A stretch of 64,000 nucleotides of DNA from Stomorhina lunata (lineage: Eukaryota > Arthropoda > Insecta > Diptera > Rhiniidae): contig OW121743.1 in the NCBI GenBank assembly GCA_933228675.1, positions 97,093,998 to 97,157,997 on the forward strand, read 5' to 3'. The position numbers and the translations under genes are program-made. The notes beneath the pieces are model-generated. The model made no database searches. It was not told the DNA's origin and saw nothing but the letters and a program-made list of their open reading frames with translations. Each line of letters begins with the position of its first letter. Positions within the stretch are counted from its first letter, which is position 1. Positions 10,373 through 21,780 of the stretch are shown here, piece by piece.

Positions 10373-13101
10373 TATCGTTGGTCTCATATTGAAAGGCCCT
10401 AACTCACTCTTTTTTCGAAATTGATGTTTTTATGATTCCAATTAATTTCACCCAAATACACCTCTTCACAAAAATTTAAGGCAATTTTATCAAATTAAGC
10501 GGTTATTTAAGTAATTTTCTAAAAAGCCATAACTTATTCCTAAAAAAATAAAAGCCTTATCTTACCAATAATATAAAACTTACGAGTTTTAAAGCTTTTT
10601 GTTGGATGTTTAATAATTTCTTATATTAAACTTTTGTCGACAACATTTTTCGGATGAGAAACTTTAAATATAAAAAGCTTTCCTATAGGTAACATTCAAT
10701 ATTTAAAACTTTTTTCTAAAAACGTTCAACAATAAAAGCTTTCCAATAAAAAACTGTCATTATTTATCTTATGTAATACTTTGGATGTCGAAAGGTTTTC
10801 TATAATAAACTTTCGATATTGAAAGATTTCTTATATAAAACATTTGTCGTCAATTCCAGATAAAAACTTTTTATATAGAAGTTTCCTATAGAAAAATTTA
10901 TATTCTTAATTCAATTTCAAAATTTTCAAAGCTTTCCTATAGGTAACTTTTAATGTTTAAAACTTTATACTAAAAACATTCCACATCAAAAGCTTTCCAA
11001 TAAAAAACTGAAAAATTTATCCAAAGTTTTCTTATTTAAAACTTTCGATGCCGAAAGATTTTCTATAATAAACTTCCGATATTACAAGATTTTTTTATAT
11101 AAAAGATTTGTCGTCAAAATATTTCAGATAAAAAACTTTTTATATAAAACTTTACTACAGACAAATTTAAATTTTCTATTCAATTTAAAATTTTTCAAAG
11201 CTCTCCTATAGGTAAATTTTAATATTTAAAACTTCCTACTAAAAACATTCCACATCAAAAGCTTTGCAATAAAAAACTGTAATTATTTATCCAAAGTTAT
11301 CTTATTTAAAACTTTCGATTCCGAAAGGTTTTCTATAACAAACTTTCGATATTAAAAGATTTTTTATATAAAATATTTGTCGTATATTTTTGTCATAGAA
11401 AAATTATTATGTAAAAGTTTCCTACAGAAAAATTTAAATTTTCAATTCAATTCTAAAATCTTCAAAGCTTTCCTATAGGTAACTTTTAATATTTTAAAAT
11501 TTATACTAAAAACATTCCGCATCAAAAGCTTTTCAACTAAAAAACTGTCATTATTTATCTAAAGTCTTCTTATATAAAACTTTCGATGTCGAAAAGTTTT
11601 CTATAAAAAATTTTCGATATTGAAAATTTTTTTATATAAAATATTTGTCATCAAAATATCTCGGATTAAAAGATTTTTATATAAAAGTTTCCTATAGAAA
11701 AATATTATTATCAAAAGCTTTTCCTATAGATAACTTTAATAGCCAAAGCTCTCTAAAAACCTGTTTATATTAAAAATTATATAAAACGGTAGATGTCGAA
11801 AGGATTACTATAATAAACATTTGATATCGAAAGAATTCTTATTCAAAACTTTCCTATAAAAAACTTTCAATATCAAAGCTTTCATATAGGTAACATTGGA
11901 TATAAAAAGCTTTCAACTAAAAACATTTCAAATCGAAAGCTTTCCAAAATAAAAAAGATTTTCTATATAAAACTTTCGATGTCGAAAACTTTTGATATGG
12001 AAAGATTTTCTATAAAAAAAAAACTTTGGACATCATAAGTTTTCTTATATAAAAATTTTGTAGTCAAAATATTATGGATTGAAAACCTTTTTTATCAACA
12101 GATTTCCTAAAGGCTAACTAAAGGAAACTTTTTATGTAAAAAGCTTTTAACTTAAAACATTAAATACCGAAAGTTTTTCTCAGAAAAAAATATTTTCTAT
12201 ATAAGACTTTCGATGTTGAAAGGATTCCCACAATAAAATTTTGATATTGAAAGATTTTCTACAGAAAACATTGAATATCAAAAGTTTTCTAAGATACAAA
12301 TTTTATAGTCCAAATATTTTGGATTGCAAACCTTTTATATCAACAGATTTTCCAAAAACCTTTTATATCAACAGATTTCCTAAAACTTTTTTGGATTGGA
12401 ATAGTTTTATATCAGCAGATTTGTTGAGATTTTACATTTTACTAAAAACATTCCATATTAAAAGCTTTTTAATATAAAAGCTTTAAGTAAAAAAAGATCT
12501 TCTACATAAAGCTTTCCAATATAAAAAATCCAATTTCTTATTATTTAATATATAAAACTTTTGATTTCAAAATGCTTCCTAATAATTAGCTTTCGATATA
12601 AAAAAATTTTCTATAGAAAACTTTTGGTTGCCTTTATAAAACTTTAAATTTCGAAAGATTTTATATAGAGAACATTCCAAGTCAAACATTCAATATCGAA
12701 AGCTTTCCTACAGAAACAATATTGTAAGCTTTCCTATAGAAAACTTTTAATATTGAAATATCTCTTGTGGGAAGCATTCGCTATAGAAAGTCTTCATATA
12801 GAAAACATTCGCTATGTAAAGCTTTTATTAATATAATTTATTTTGATCACTACAGATAAAATCCCTAAGTTACATTTATGCTCTGAAACCAGAATACAAA
12901 AAGCCCTATCTCAATTTAGTTTTTTATATGTTTAAAATTAAGAAAAAAGTTTAAAGAACCAAAATCGTCCTTATTTTAATAATAACCTGCATTTAAAAAA
13001 AGCGTAAAATTTTGTCAACTTCTGTTTTAAATCAGTTTTTACCTTCTTTTGTAAAGTTCTAAATATGCGAGTAAGGGCTTTTCTACATAAAACCAACGGT
13101 A
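10373..13101. mobile_element. Large member of a TIR element family with internal repeat array
   Basis: The left end (10373-10401, tatcgttggtctcatattga then aaggcccta) is an imperfect inverted repeat of the right end (13072-13101, taagggcttttctacataaa then accaacggta). The same ends, much better conserved, bound a 261-bp element at 51710-51970. Sequence just inside the right ends is also similar (ccttctttTgtaaag versus ccctcttctgtagag). Here about 2.3 kb of diverged minisatellite lies between the ends. A TA dinucleotide borders the ends, which might be the target duplication. No coding sequence. The family could not be assigned. Confidence 0.6.
10540..12830 (+). repeat. Diverged minisatellite rich in AAAGCTTT and CTTTCGAT motifs
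   Basis: Old, heavily diverged tandem repeat. Recurrent motifs are 'aaagctttcctataggtaac', 'aaaactttcgatgtcgaaag' and 'ttttctataataaactttcg'. A higher-order unit of about 270 bp is visible (for example the blocks starting near 10665, 10930, 11195 and 11465). Internal hairpin-forming motifs such as CTTTCGATATCGAAAG are common. The array fills the interior of the TIR element at 10373-13101. Confidence 0.8.
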
Positions 13102-14559
13102 TGTATAAAAGGCATCATTTCGTATGGTATCAAAGATTATCACAAGTAATTCTCTATTTATTAAAACATTTTTAAATTTTGTTAAAAATCAGTACACAAG
13201 TCTCCCAGTGATAAAGGCCATCACAGTAACTCACTTGATTTGATTTCTATTCAAATCAAGTAACTCACTTGATTTGATTTCTATTCATTAGTAAAATAAG
13301 AAAACTAGAACTTAATTCTAGTAATTTTTTGTTCTACAAATCTAATAAGCAACTTAACAACATTCGAAACAAAGATATCACATTAATAAACAGAACTAAG
13401 GAAAAAAAAGAAAAATAAACATAAATTAATTATTTTACAAATGAGTAGTTTTGTTTTCCTATAAAACCAATTTCTAATATATTGTCCTATACCAATATCA
13501 ACACATAAACTAAAAGACCTAGACAATAGATATTTGGTACTGGAGAGAAGAAACAAAAAAAGATTTGGAAAACAACTATAGTAGATTTTGAACATTTTTC
13601 TATTTTATTGGGCATAAAATTCACTTTCTCATTTCACAAACTAAATTGTCGAAAAATCTAGCAAAGACTATGTATTTGAGGTTTTTGTGGATATCTTTAA
13701 TTTATTCATATGAAGACAAAATATTTAGTTGGTTATTCAGATGTTATTTGAAGATAAAATGGAAAAATAGAAAAGATGAAATTTTTAATTGAGTGTAACA
13801 TTTGAAATACTAGACTTTTTTTTACAAATTGAGTTTATATTTTAAAAACTAATTGGAAAAAATTCGATGAATTTCAAATATTTTGAATCAAAGAATAAAC
13901 CATAAGACTTGTGTTTCCTGGAAATATACCAGCTCAATACTGAATTAATAAAAATAAATGAAAATTCTGCAGTTGCTTATTTCAAAATTATCTAGATTTC
14001 TACACAAACATTAAATTTATATATTCCAAATAAAGGAAAACAAGTAAAATGACCAATGTTTAACAGTTGGGCTGAAATTTTGTAGATCGACGTACAGATG
14101 GCTATACTATTATTAAATAGTATAGCCTAAGTGATAGCTTTTGAGATATAGCATAACTGGATTCTATGTTAATAAAGCATTGCTCTTTGGTAACAAAAAC
14201 ATAATATTCATATTAGACATCAGTAAATTCAGTCATAGATAAATTAAAATGAAGTAAAATAAGCACTAATGACATACAAAGTGAATAACCCTGAGGCTGA
14301 CACCGACGAAAACATCAAAAAAGTAAACAAAGTATTTTTGGATGACTGAAGAGTAAAGTTAATTGTAATAGCTGAGACTTAAATCAGGGCTTCTTTTATG
14401 TTTTCCTATCACTAGTGGTTGGAGTTGTTGTTGTCTCGGACATATCCTAAAAAAAAGTGACTGCTACCTAAGCTCAAAATCGACTTAAAACAACATTGAA
14501 GCATGATTTTTAAAATTTTTTGGAACTGCTCTGTTATAATAAACCCAGGTTTTTATTCA
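13102..14559. other. Unique intronic DNA with small hairpins
   Basis: No gene was recognised. A 27-bp segment (taactcacttgatttgattt...) is tandemly duplicated at 13227-13253 and 13261-13287. A perfect 12-bp stem with a 4-base loop (GGCTATACTATT-atta-AATAGTATAGCC) lies at 14100-14127. The minus-strand open stretch at about 13383-13595 has no recognisable product. Confidence 0.45.
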
Positions 14560-15615
14560 ACATTTGACAATTTTCCTGTGAAAAAATGTTTAAAAACAAT
14601 TTTCCTTAAAAAAAAGTTTTTCTTTATAAAAAGTATCTCCTAAAAAAGATTTTCGATGAACAATTTTTTATAACAAATCTGTCTAATGAACATTTTCTTT
14701 AAGAAGTTTTTATTATAAAATTATAATAATTAATGAAATCAGGCGTGATATAACAACACTTTAACATTTTTGATACGAATATTTCAATGAAAAAAAAAAA
14801 AAAACTTTCAATATAAAATTTTATTCAATAGAAAAATTTTTAATCCTAAAACTTTTATATAAAATATTTTCTATAAAAAAATTTTAGAATACAAAATATT
14901 TTCTATAGAAAAATTTTTGGAAAGAAATTTTTTCTACAGAAAAATTTTCGTATTCAAAATTTTAAGAAAATAAATTTTTGAAACAAATTATTGATGCAAA
15001 ATATTTTCTATGAAAAAAGTTTCGAATAAAAATTTATTTTACAAAAAAAAAAAAAATTAAAGATAAATTTTATTTTGTAGAAAAAATACTAACCTTTTTT
15101 GATAGTAAATATCTTCATTTGAAAAACCTTCGATACAAAATATTTTCTACAGAAAAATTTTCGACACAAATTTTTTTTAGCAAAAAATTTTAAAACTAAG
15201 TTTTACTCTACAGAAAAATTTTTAATACAAAACATTTTTTGTAAAAATTATTTCCTATAGAAAAATGTTCACTCATAACATTTGAGGAGCAGCGGAACAA
15301 AAGGTTCTTTTTGCAAATTTATTAATTTTTGTAATGTTTAGGTTAAAATCTTTCAAAAACAATTAAGAAACTATAATAGATTTTCATTGATTTTTTTAAG
15401 TTGCTAAATAATAAAAAAGTTAATTTCGCAAAAATTTTAAATAATGCAAAAAGAACCTTTTGTAGCCGCGAATCCTTATTTGTTACAAAATATTTTCTAC
15501 ATTTTTTTTTTCTATAAAAAAAAATTTAATATAAATTTTGATTCTAAAGAAAAATTTTCAAATCAAAATATAATCCGCAAAAAAATTTTAGATAGAAAAA
15601 TTAGCAACAAAATAT

Positions 15616-15662
<47 letters not shown>

Positions 15663-16090
15663 TTCATTCATTCATTTTTTAAGCCCTTAGGGCCAATAAA
15701 ACAGTACAAAAAATATGGCATATAATTTAAACTTAATTAATAATAATAATTTAAACTTATTAATATTTAAAATATTTTCAGCAAAAAATTTTTCGAAACA
15801 AAATATTTTTACTAGAGAATTTTTCGATATCAAAAAAATGCTTGACACAAATTATAAAAAAAATTAAAACTAAGTTTTATTCCATAGAAAAATGTTTAAT
15901 ACTAAATTTCTTTAAAAAAAAAATTTGAAATAGTTTGTATTTCAATAGCAAAATTTTCATACAAAATATTTTCAATAAAAGGCTTTGAAACAAAAGTTTT
16001 TGAAGGAAAATATTTGATACAGAAAAATTTTCGTTACGAATTTTTTTAAAGCCAAATTTTACTCCATAAAGAATTTTTGATACAAAATAT
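14560..16090 (+). repeat. Diverged TTTTCTATAGAAAAATTTT minisatellite
   Basis: Degenerate array of 'aaaatattttctatagaaaaattttcgata'-type units, period around 28-32 bp, with many insertions. It is interrupted by a TTTA microsatellite. It continues in character at 17942-19470, so the intervening 16096-17941 element appears to have inserted into it. Confidence 0.85.
15612..15676 (+). repeat. (TTTA)n / (TTCA)n microsatellite
   Basis: About thirteen uninterrupted TTTA units followed by three TTCA units, inside the diverged minisatellite. Its translation gives a meaningless FIYL repeat open frame. Confidence 0.95.
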
Positions 16091-16102
16091 TGTTACACTC
16101 AG

Positions 16103-16530
16103 GCAAAAAAGTGCTGATAATAAGATTTTCTGCTTGAAATCGAAACTTTTTCTGCTTGAAAGTAGAGTAAATACGAAAAATCTTATTTTGAGAATAAAAT
16201 CTTAATTTTTTAAGATTCTTTGTAAGATCGCAATCTTAAAAAAAAATCTAAGCACAGGATCGATAACTAAGAATGTGTTCTTATTAATTAAGATTAAATT
16301 CTTAATTTTTAAGAATGCACTCTTAATTAATAAGAACATAATCTTAAATAATAAGAACGCATTCTTAATTATCGATCTTGTTCTTAGAACTTTTTCAAGA
16401 TTGCGATCTTACAAATAATCTTGAAAAATAAGATTTTATTCTTTAAATAAGATTTTTCGCATTTACTCTACTTTCAATCAGAAAAAGTTTCGATTTCAAG
16501 CAGAAAATCTTATTATCAGCACGTTTTTTC
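16103..16530. repeat. About 430-bp near-perfect palindrome at the left end of the element
   Basis: The left arm (from aagtgctgataataagattt) is the reverse complement of the right arm (ending aaatcttattatcagcacgt). The correspondence extends through the GCTTGAAATCGAAACTTTTT and GTAGAGTAAATACG segments almost to the centre near 16316. It is either a foldback MITE nested at the end of the larger element or a duplicated, inverted terminal segment of it. The interior is made of AAGATT/AATCTT repeats. Confidence 0.85.
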
Positions 16531-17510
16531 TTATTATAATATTCGTATTTGGTGATAAAATAAAACACATTTTTTATTATTTTTTCCCCCTTTCGAGGAA
16601 TGTATTAATAGTATTCCTATATTTTAAAATTTTGATTTATTTATTTTAGATTATAGGTAGTTAGTGAAAAATTTTATCCTAAAAATACCTTGACTTCATC
16701 TTCCGTTGGAAAAAGTGTGCATACGAGTATTTCTGTCAATATATCTTGGAAATCGTGAGGATGAAGTGCGAGATCCTTTTTTAGAATTTGATGTACTATA
16801 ATCTGGATCAGCTCATCACGGTAGTTATTGTTTAAATCTTTGTGTGAAGCATAAAATTCTAGGATGCTTTTGTCACTTACTGATTCATTCAATAATGAAG
16901 CTAAATCCTATATAAATAAACGAAAATATTTTATGTTTTGTACATATTTTAATGTATTAAGTAATTATCTAATACTTTTACCTTGTCAAACACTTTTTTG
17001 TTAACTTCCACATTTACAGAAGACGATGAAGTGGAAGTTTCATCTGGACATTTTTGTAGCCACTGACCTACCCTTGACGGCATCGAAAGTGTATCTTCAT
17101 CTATTTCAAACTAAAGGACAAAACTATTAGTGGTTTAATTTACTTTCTAAATAAAATATTAAAACCTGATTATTTTCCCAGACAAATAATTTTTCACTGC
17201 TTTCATATACTGCAGACTTCTAAAAGTTACATTTGAGCCTGAAACAAATTAAATTAATATAATTTTTTATAAAGAAATTTACTAATGTATTTATAAATAT
17301 GATGAAAAACTTACGCTGCAGGTACGGAAAAACGCATTCCAGATCGAATTATTTCAAAAGATTTTTCAGCAACGCGTCATCGTCCAAGAAATCTCATGAA
17401 ATTTCTTGTGAAGGGCAGTTCATTTCATACTCCCCATCACACACCGGAACTAAATTGCCTTCTATTGGAATATTTAGAAGGATCACTTCATTCAGATTAA
17501 GGTTTTCCAT
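16530..17510 (-). pseudogene. SAM-like transposon-associated protein, five-exon pseudogene
   Basis: On the minus strand I can trace an ATG at 17510-17508 and exon pieces 17510-17315, about 17236-17166, 17110-16982 (FEIDEDTLSMPSRVGQWLQK...), 16907-16689 (DLASLLNE... through LFPTEDEVK) and 16616 to about 16530 (EYY-stop-YIPRKG). GT-AG junctions fit for the last three. The first piece has in-frame stops after CPSQEIS and after LLKNLLK, and the last has a stop after EYY. The segment DDDALLKNLLK...FDLECVFPYLQ resembles the first helices of a sterile alpha motif (SAM). The tail pattern FPTE...YIPRKG resembles a family of uncharacterised insect proteins often found in repeats. The second piece is ambiguous: one acceptor gives an open frame that does not join the next exon. 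The 3' end runs into the palindrome. This is a dead copy; the function of the family is not known to me. Confidence 0.6.
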
Positions 17511-17941
17511 TTATATTTCTTATTAAATTTATATTTTTTCTCAAAAAATTAGTTTTTCACTTTTTCGCAATTACTTTGGTCGGCGGATTACAATTTATGA
17601 CAAAATTTCCCTAAAACAAGCACACAAATCTAGAATACGATCTTAAGATTAGAACTTACAATCTTCAAAATAAGAATAAAATCTTGAAATCAAGATCACA
17701 ATCTTAAAATAAAGAATACGATCTAAAATTAAGATTTAAAATCTTATAATAAGATTAAAATCTTAAAAGCAAACAAATTTCATGTTATTTTTAGATTGTA
17801 TTCTCATAACTAAGAAATTATTCTTAAATTTAAGAATATTAATCTTACTGGCTATATTTTCAAGATTGAAAATTCAAGATTTCGCAATCTTATATTGTAG
17901 ATTTTTTTTCTTGAAATCAGATCGTCATTTTTCTCTTAGTG

Positions 17942-19470
17942 TAGCAAAAAATTTTTCGAAACATTATTTTCACTAAAAAAATTTTCACTAAAAAACTTTT
18001 TCATACAAAATATTTTTTATAAAAAAATTTTCGACACGAAATATTTCTATAGTTATATATTTTCTACAGAAAGATTTTCAAAACAAAGTTGTTTTGGATA
18101 AAAAATGTTTTTGAAGCAAAATTTCATCCTATAGAAAAATTTTTGACAGAAAATATTTTCTGTAAATTAATATTTAGATACAAATTTTTTTCTACAGAAA
18201 CATTTTCAAACAAAATATTTTCAGTAAAAATATTTTGGAAACAAAATATTTTCATTAGAAGAATTTTCGAAGAAAAATATTATGTATAAAAAAATTTTCG
18301 GTACAAAATAGTTCGTTCGAATAGTATTTGTTACGAATTATTTTATACAAAAAATGTTTGATACAAAACTTATTTTTTGTAAAACAATTTTAAAACAAAG
18401 ATTTGTTCTATAGAAAATGAATTTTTTTTATTAGCAAAAAAATTTCGATACAAAATATTTTCTGTAGAAAAATTTTCTATACAAAATATTTTCTTTATGA
18501 AAATATTTGATACAAGATATTTTCCATAAAAAATGTATAATATGAAACTTTTCCTTATAAAAAAATGCTAAAATAAAATTTTATTATCTAAAAAAAATTT
18601 CAATGAAATTTAAAAAAAAAATTTAGTTAAAAATTATTTTATTAAAACATTTTAATACAAAATATTTTTATTAGAAACATTTTCAGTGCAAAATCTTTTA
18701 TATAAAAAAACTTTTGATACAAAATATTTTCAGTAGAAAATTTTTCGATACAAAATATTTTCACAAGAAAAATTTCGGTACAAAATTTTTTCTTTAAAAA
18801 ATTTTTAAAACAAAATTTTATTTCATGCAAAATTTCTCAAATATTTTCTGTAAGAAATTATTAGATACAAATTATTTTCTATCGAAAATTTTTCGAAAAA
18901 AATTTATGTTTAAGTTTTCGATACGAAATTATTTAAAAAAAAAAATTTAATACAAAATTAAAGTAAATATAAAAAATTTTCTAAATAAATGTAATATATA
19001 GGGATTAAGTGCGAATAATTTTTCTAATGATTTTTTTTTTTTAAATAAAATTTAGTTTTAAAAATTTTTTTATAGAAAAAAAATGTTATAGAACATAAGT
19101 GAAATATTTGGTATCAAATATTTTTCAAAAGAAAATATTTTGTGAATAAAATTTTTCTATAGAAAATATTTTGCTCTGAAAATTTTTCTGATGAAAATAT
19201 TTCGTTTCAAAAACTTTTTTACAGAAAATATTTCGTATAAAAATTTTTTCAGTAGAAAATAATTTGTAGCCAAAAATGAATTAACAAAAAATCGTTTGTG
19301 TCAAAAATTGTTTTATAGGATAAAATTTAGCTTTAAAAAATTTCTTACAGAAAAAAACTTTGCGTCGAACATTTTGCTTTAAAAAATATATTGTTATAGA
19401 AATATTTTGTATCACAAATTTGTTTATATAAAATATTTTCTATAGAGATGTTTTTTAAACAAAATATTTT
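17942..19470 (+). repeat. Diverged TTTTCTATAGAAAA minisatellite, continued
   Basis: Degenerate units of 'gatacaaaatattttctgtagaaaaatttt' type (period around 30 bp), the same family as 14560-16090. Open frames on both strands here only translate the repeat. Confidence 0.85.
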
Positions 19471-21780
19471 TTTTTTGCGAAGATGACTTCAGGCTGTATT
19501 TTAAGATTACAATAGCAAGCGATGAACTTGTAAAGTTAGGATATCAGTATTATGGGATAAGCAATAGAGCGGTTCGCCTTCTTTACAAAAAAAAAGTTGT
19601 ATCAGTCACCCCCTAGGATTAAAAATAATGTAAAAACAATACTATTTTTGTTTGCCACGCCTACAAGTACCGCCCTTTAAGTATTTTGTTTACTGTGTCA
19701 CCATTTTTAGTCCGATAATAACATTTTATATATCGGTGTTCCAACCATGTATGGGATACATTTCTCTCATCGATAGTTTTTTACTACCAGGCCAATTTTT
19801 AGTCATAACTTTTTACAATTCGATTTGGCACAGCTTTTTTTTCGAACCACTCTAATGAACAACTTAGAAAAAATATATAAACCTTTACATAGCGTTATTA
19901 GGACATTGGAAAAACAAAATCGCACAAAAAAGATTCTATTTCAATAAAAATAACGTAACAAATTATCAAAAATCTAAGAAGACTATTAATGCCAAATCTG
20001 AGTCTATTTAGAAACCAAAGACAAATTGTACCATAACAAGAAAGAATATTCTATATTAGGTCAAACCCTACTATTTGATACCCTTCACCACTAAAGTCAA
20101 GTGTGAAGCAGATGTCTTAACTCTAAGAGACATATCCAAGCTTAATTTGTTTATTACAGGAACAATTGTTCGCTTCATCATTGCAACTGTTAGAAAATTT
20201 TCAGATTTCGTAAACATCTTGATTAAATTCTTTTTCATATTCATAACTTTCAAAAAGTAGAAAAACCAGTTTTCCCAGAAAAAATCTTTACCAATGAATT
20301 CAAACTGCATAACATATTAATAACAAAATTAATTGCTTTTTCTTATATTAGATATTAAATCCAAACCAAACCTATTTTAATTTAGCAATCAATAAAATAT
20401 GCAAACTATCTAATAAATACTCAGGCATTAAATCATGCTAACGTTGAATTATATTAGAAAAACAAACACTCCAGCCCTAATCAAAAACTAAACAAAAATA
20501 CTTTTACTTTTCTAATTAATAGTTGTGTCAAGGTGTCAAAATGTTAATTTGGGAAATTTTTCACCGTGAAAAGGTAAAACTAAAATATTACAAACTTTTC
20601 TAAGTTCAGAGTGTAGTAGATATACATACAATAACAATAAAAAATGCTAGAGCTTTGCAAAGCAAATTTTTCCAAATGCGTGTCAAATTGTGAATCTTTT
20701 TTTTTTTATTCTACATCAGAGTAATTTATCATGTGAATGGGTAGGAACAAAATATACGAATGAATGAAAAAGGTGTTGGGATAGGAGTGTGAAATGTATA
20801 AAATGTTGGATGTGCTAGTATAAGTTTACCTTTACCAATGACATTGACACTTTTATATTTACAAAATGAAAATAAAAATTTTACTCATATTTGTATGAAA
20901 ATGAAGAAATGTGTGTATGTATAGTTGAAAATGTATGTATGTAGAAAAATGTCGAAAGAATTACATAAATATGCATTTATTGAATTTATATGTAAATATG
21001 ATACTTCTTATATATTTTTGTATTTAAGTGTATGTAAATTGTAGGATATTAATACATATGTGAAAATAAATATATGGGTAAATCAATATAAAAGAGGACA
21101 TGGAATAAAACTGATATTTCTTTGTTACCACAACTATAAACTCCAGAAATCTCTGGTTAAATTGGTTTAATTTAATATTAAGTTTAAAAATTTAAGATTT
21201 TTCTTCAATTTCTCATGGATTAATCGAAAGTTTCAGTAAAAGCAATACATTTTCATAAATAAAAAAAAGAAATGCTGTTATTTTCTGGGAAAATATTATT
21301 ACTATATTTTCTCTTATATACTCATATCACTTTCATATATTAAAAGCAAGGAAATTAAGCTAAAGCAAATGTATTAAATTCAGTTGAAGAGGAATTCTTA
21401 TGATTTTCAAAGACATTTTGTGAATAAATTGATTGTAATTGCCTTCTTCCATATTGAGTTTAAAAATCTGCATATTTATTGATTCTTTTAAATTTCTTTT
21501 TTATTGGTGAAATACACGCGAATAATTCACCTTAGCCCTTCTGTTATCTTCTCGATCGAAAACACTCAATCATTTTGCACGCCCCAGACATACAAATAAA
21601 AGCGTTAGATTATATTAAATGAATTAGATTTATTTATGTGAAAAGTGATAACCGACTGCAAATCGTATTAATTTAAGGGAATGTATATATTAAATATGTA
21701 TGATATTAAATTAGTAATTAGAAACAGTTGTTTTATGTTTTCTATGATTTCTTTTTTGATATATTTTCAATAACAAATTT
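19471..21780. other. Unique intronic DNA, nothing confidently coding
   Basis: No exon of the host gene was recognised. 'gatacccttcaccact' at about 20079-20094 is the reverse complement of the terminal phrase (AGTGGTGAAGGGTAT) of the dispersed family at 41.6 and 49.6 kb, so a small relic of that family may lie here. The stretch 20930-21080 is rich in TATGTATG/ATATGTAAATATG. Confidence 0.4.

Larger units (their letters stand above)
16096..17941 (-). mobile_element. TIR element carrying a broken SAM-like gene
   Basis: The ends are inverted: the left begins CACTCAGGCAAAAAA, and the right reverse-complemented begins CACTAAGAGAAAAA. Both are bordered by TA, a possible 2-bp target site. Subterminal regions on both sides (16120-16530 and 17640-17900) are packed with AATCTT/AAGATT hexamers in both orientations, a pattern expected of transposase-binding or foldback ends. 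The interior holds a multi-exon reading frame on the minus strand with stops. The superfamily is uncertain: the CACT start alone does not prove a CACTA element. The surrounding TTTTCTATAG array resumes on both sides, consistent with insertion into it. Confidence 0.65.

Noticed and set aside
20071..20310. 79-codon minus-strand frame (and its plus-strand shadow)
   Set aside because: It overlaps a phrase shared with the terminal sequence of the dispersed element family; no recognisable protein and no splice context.
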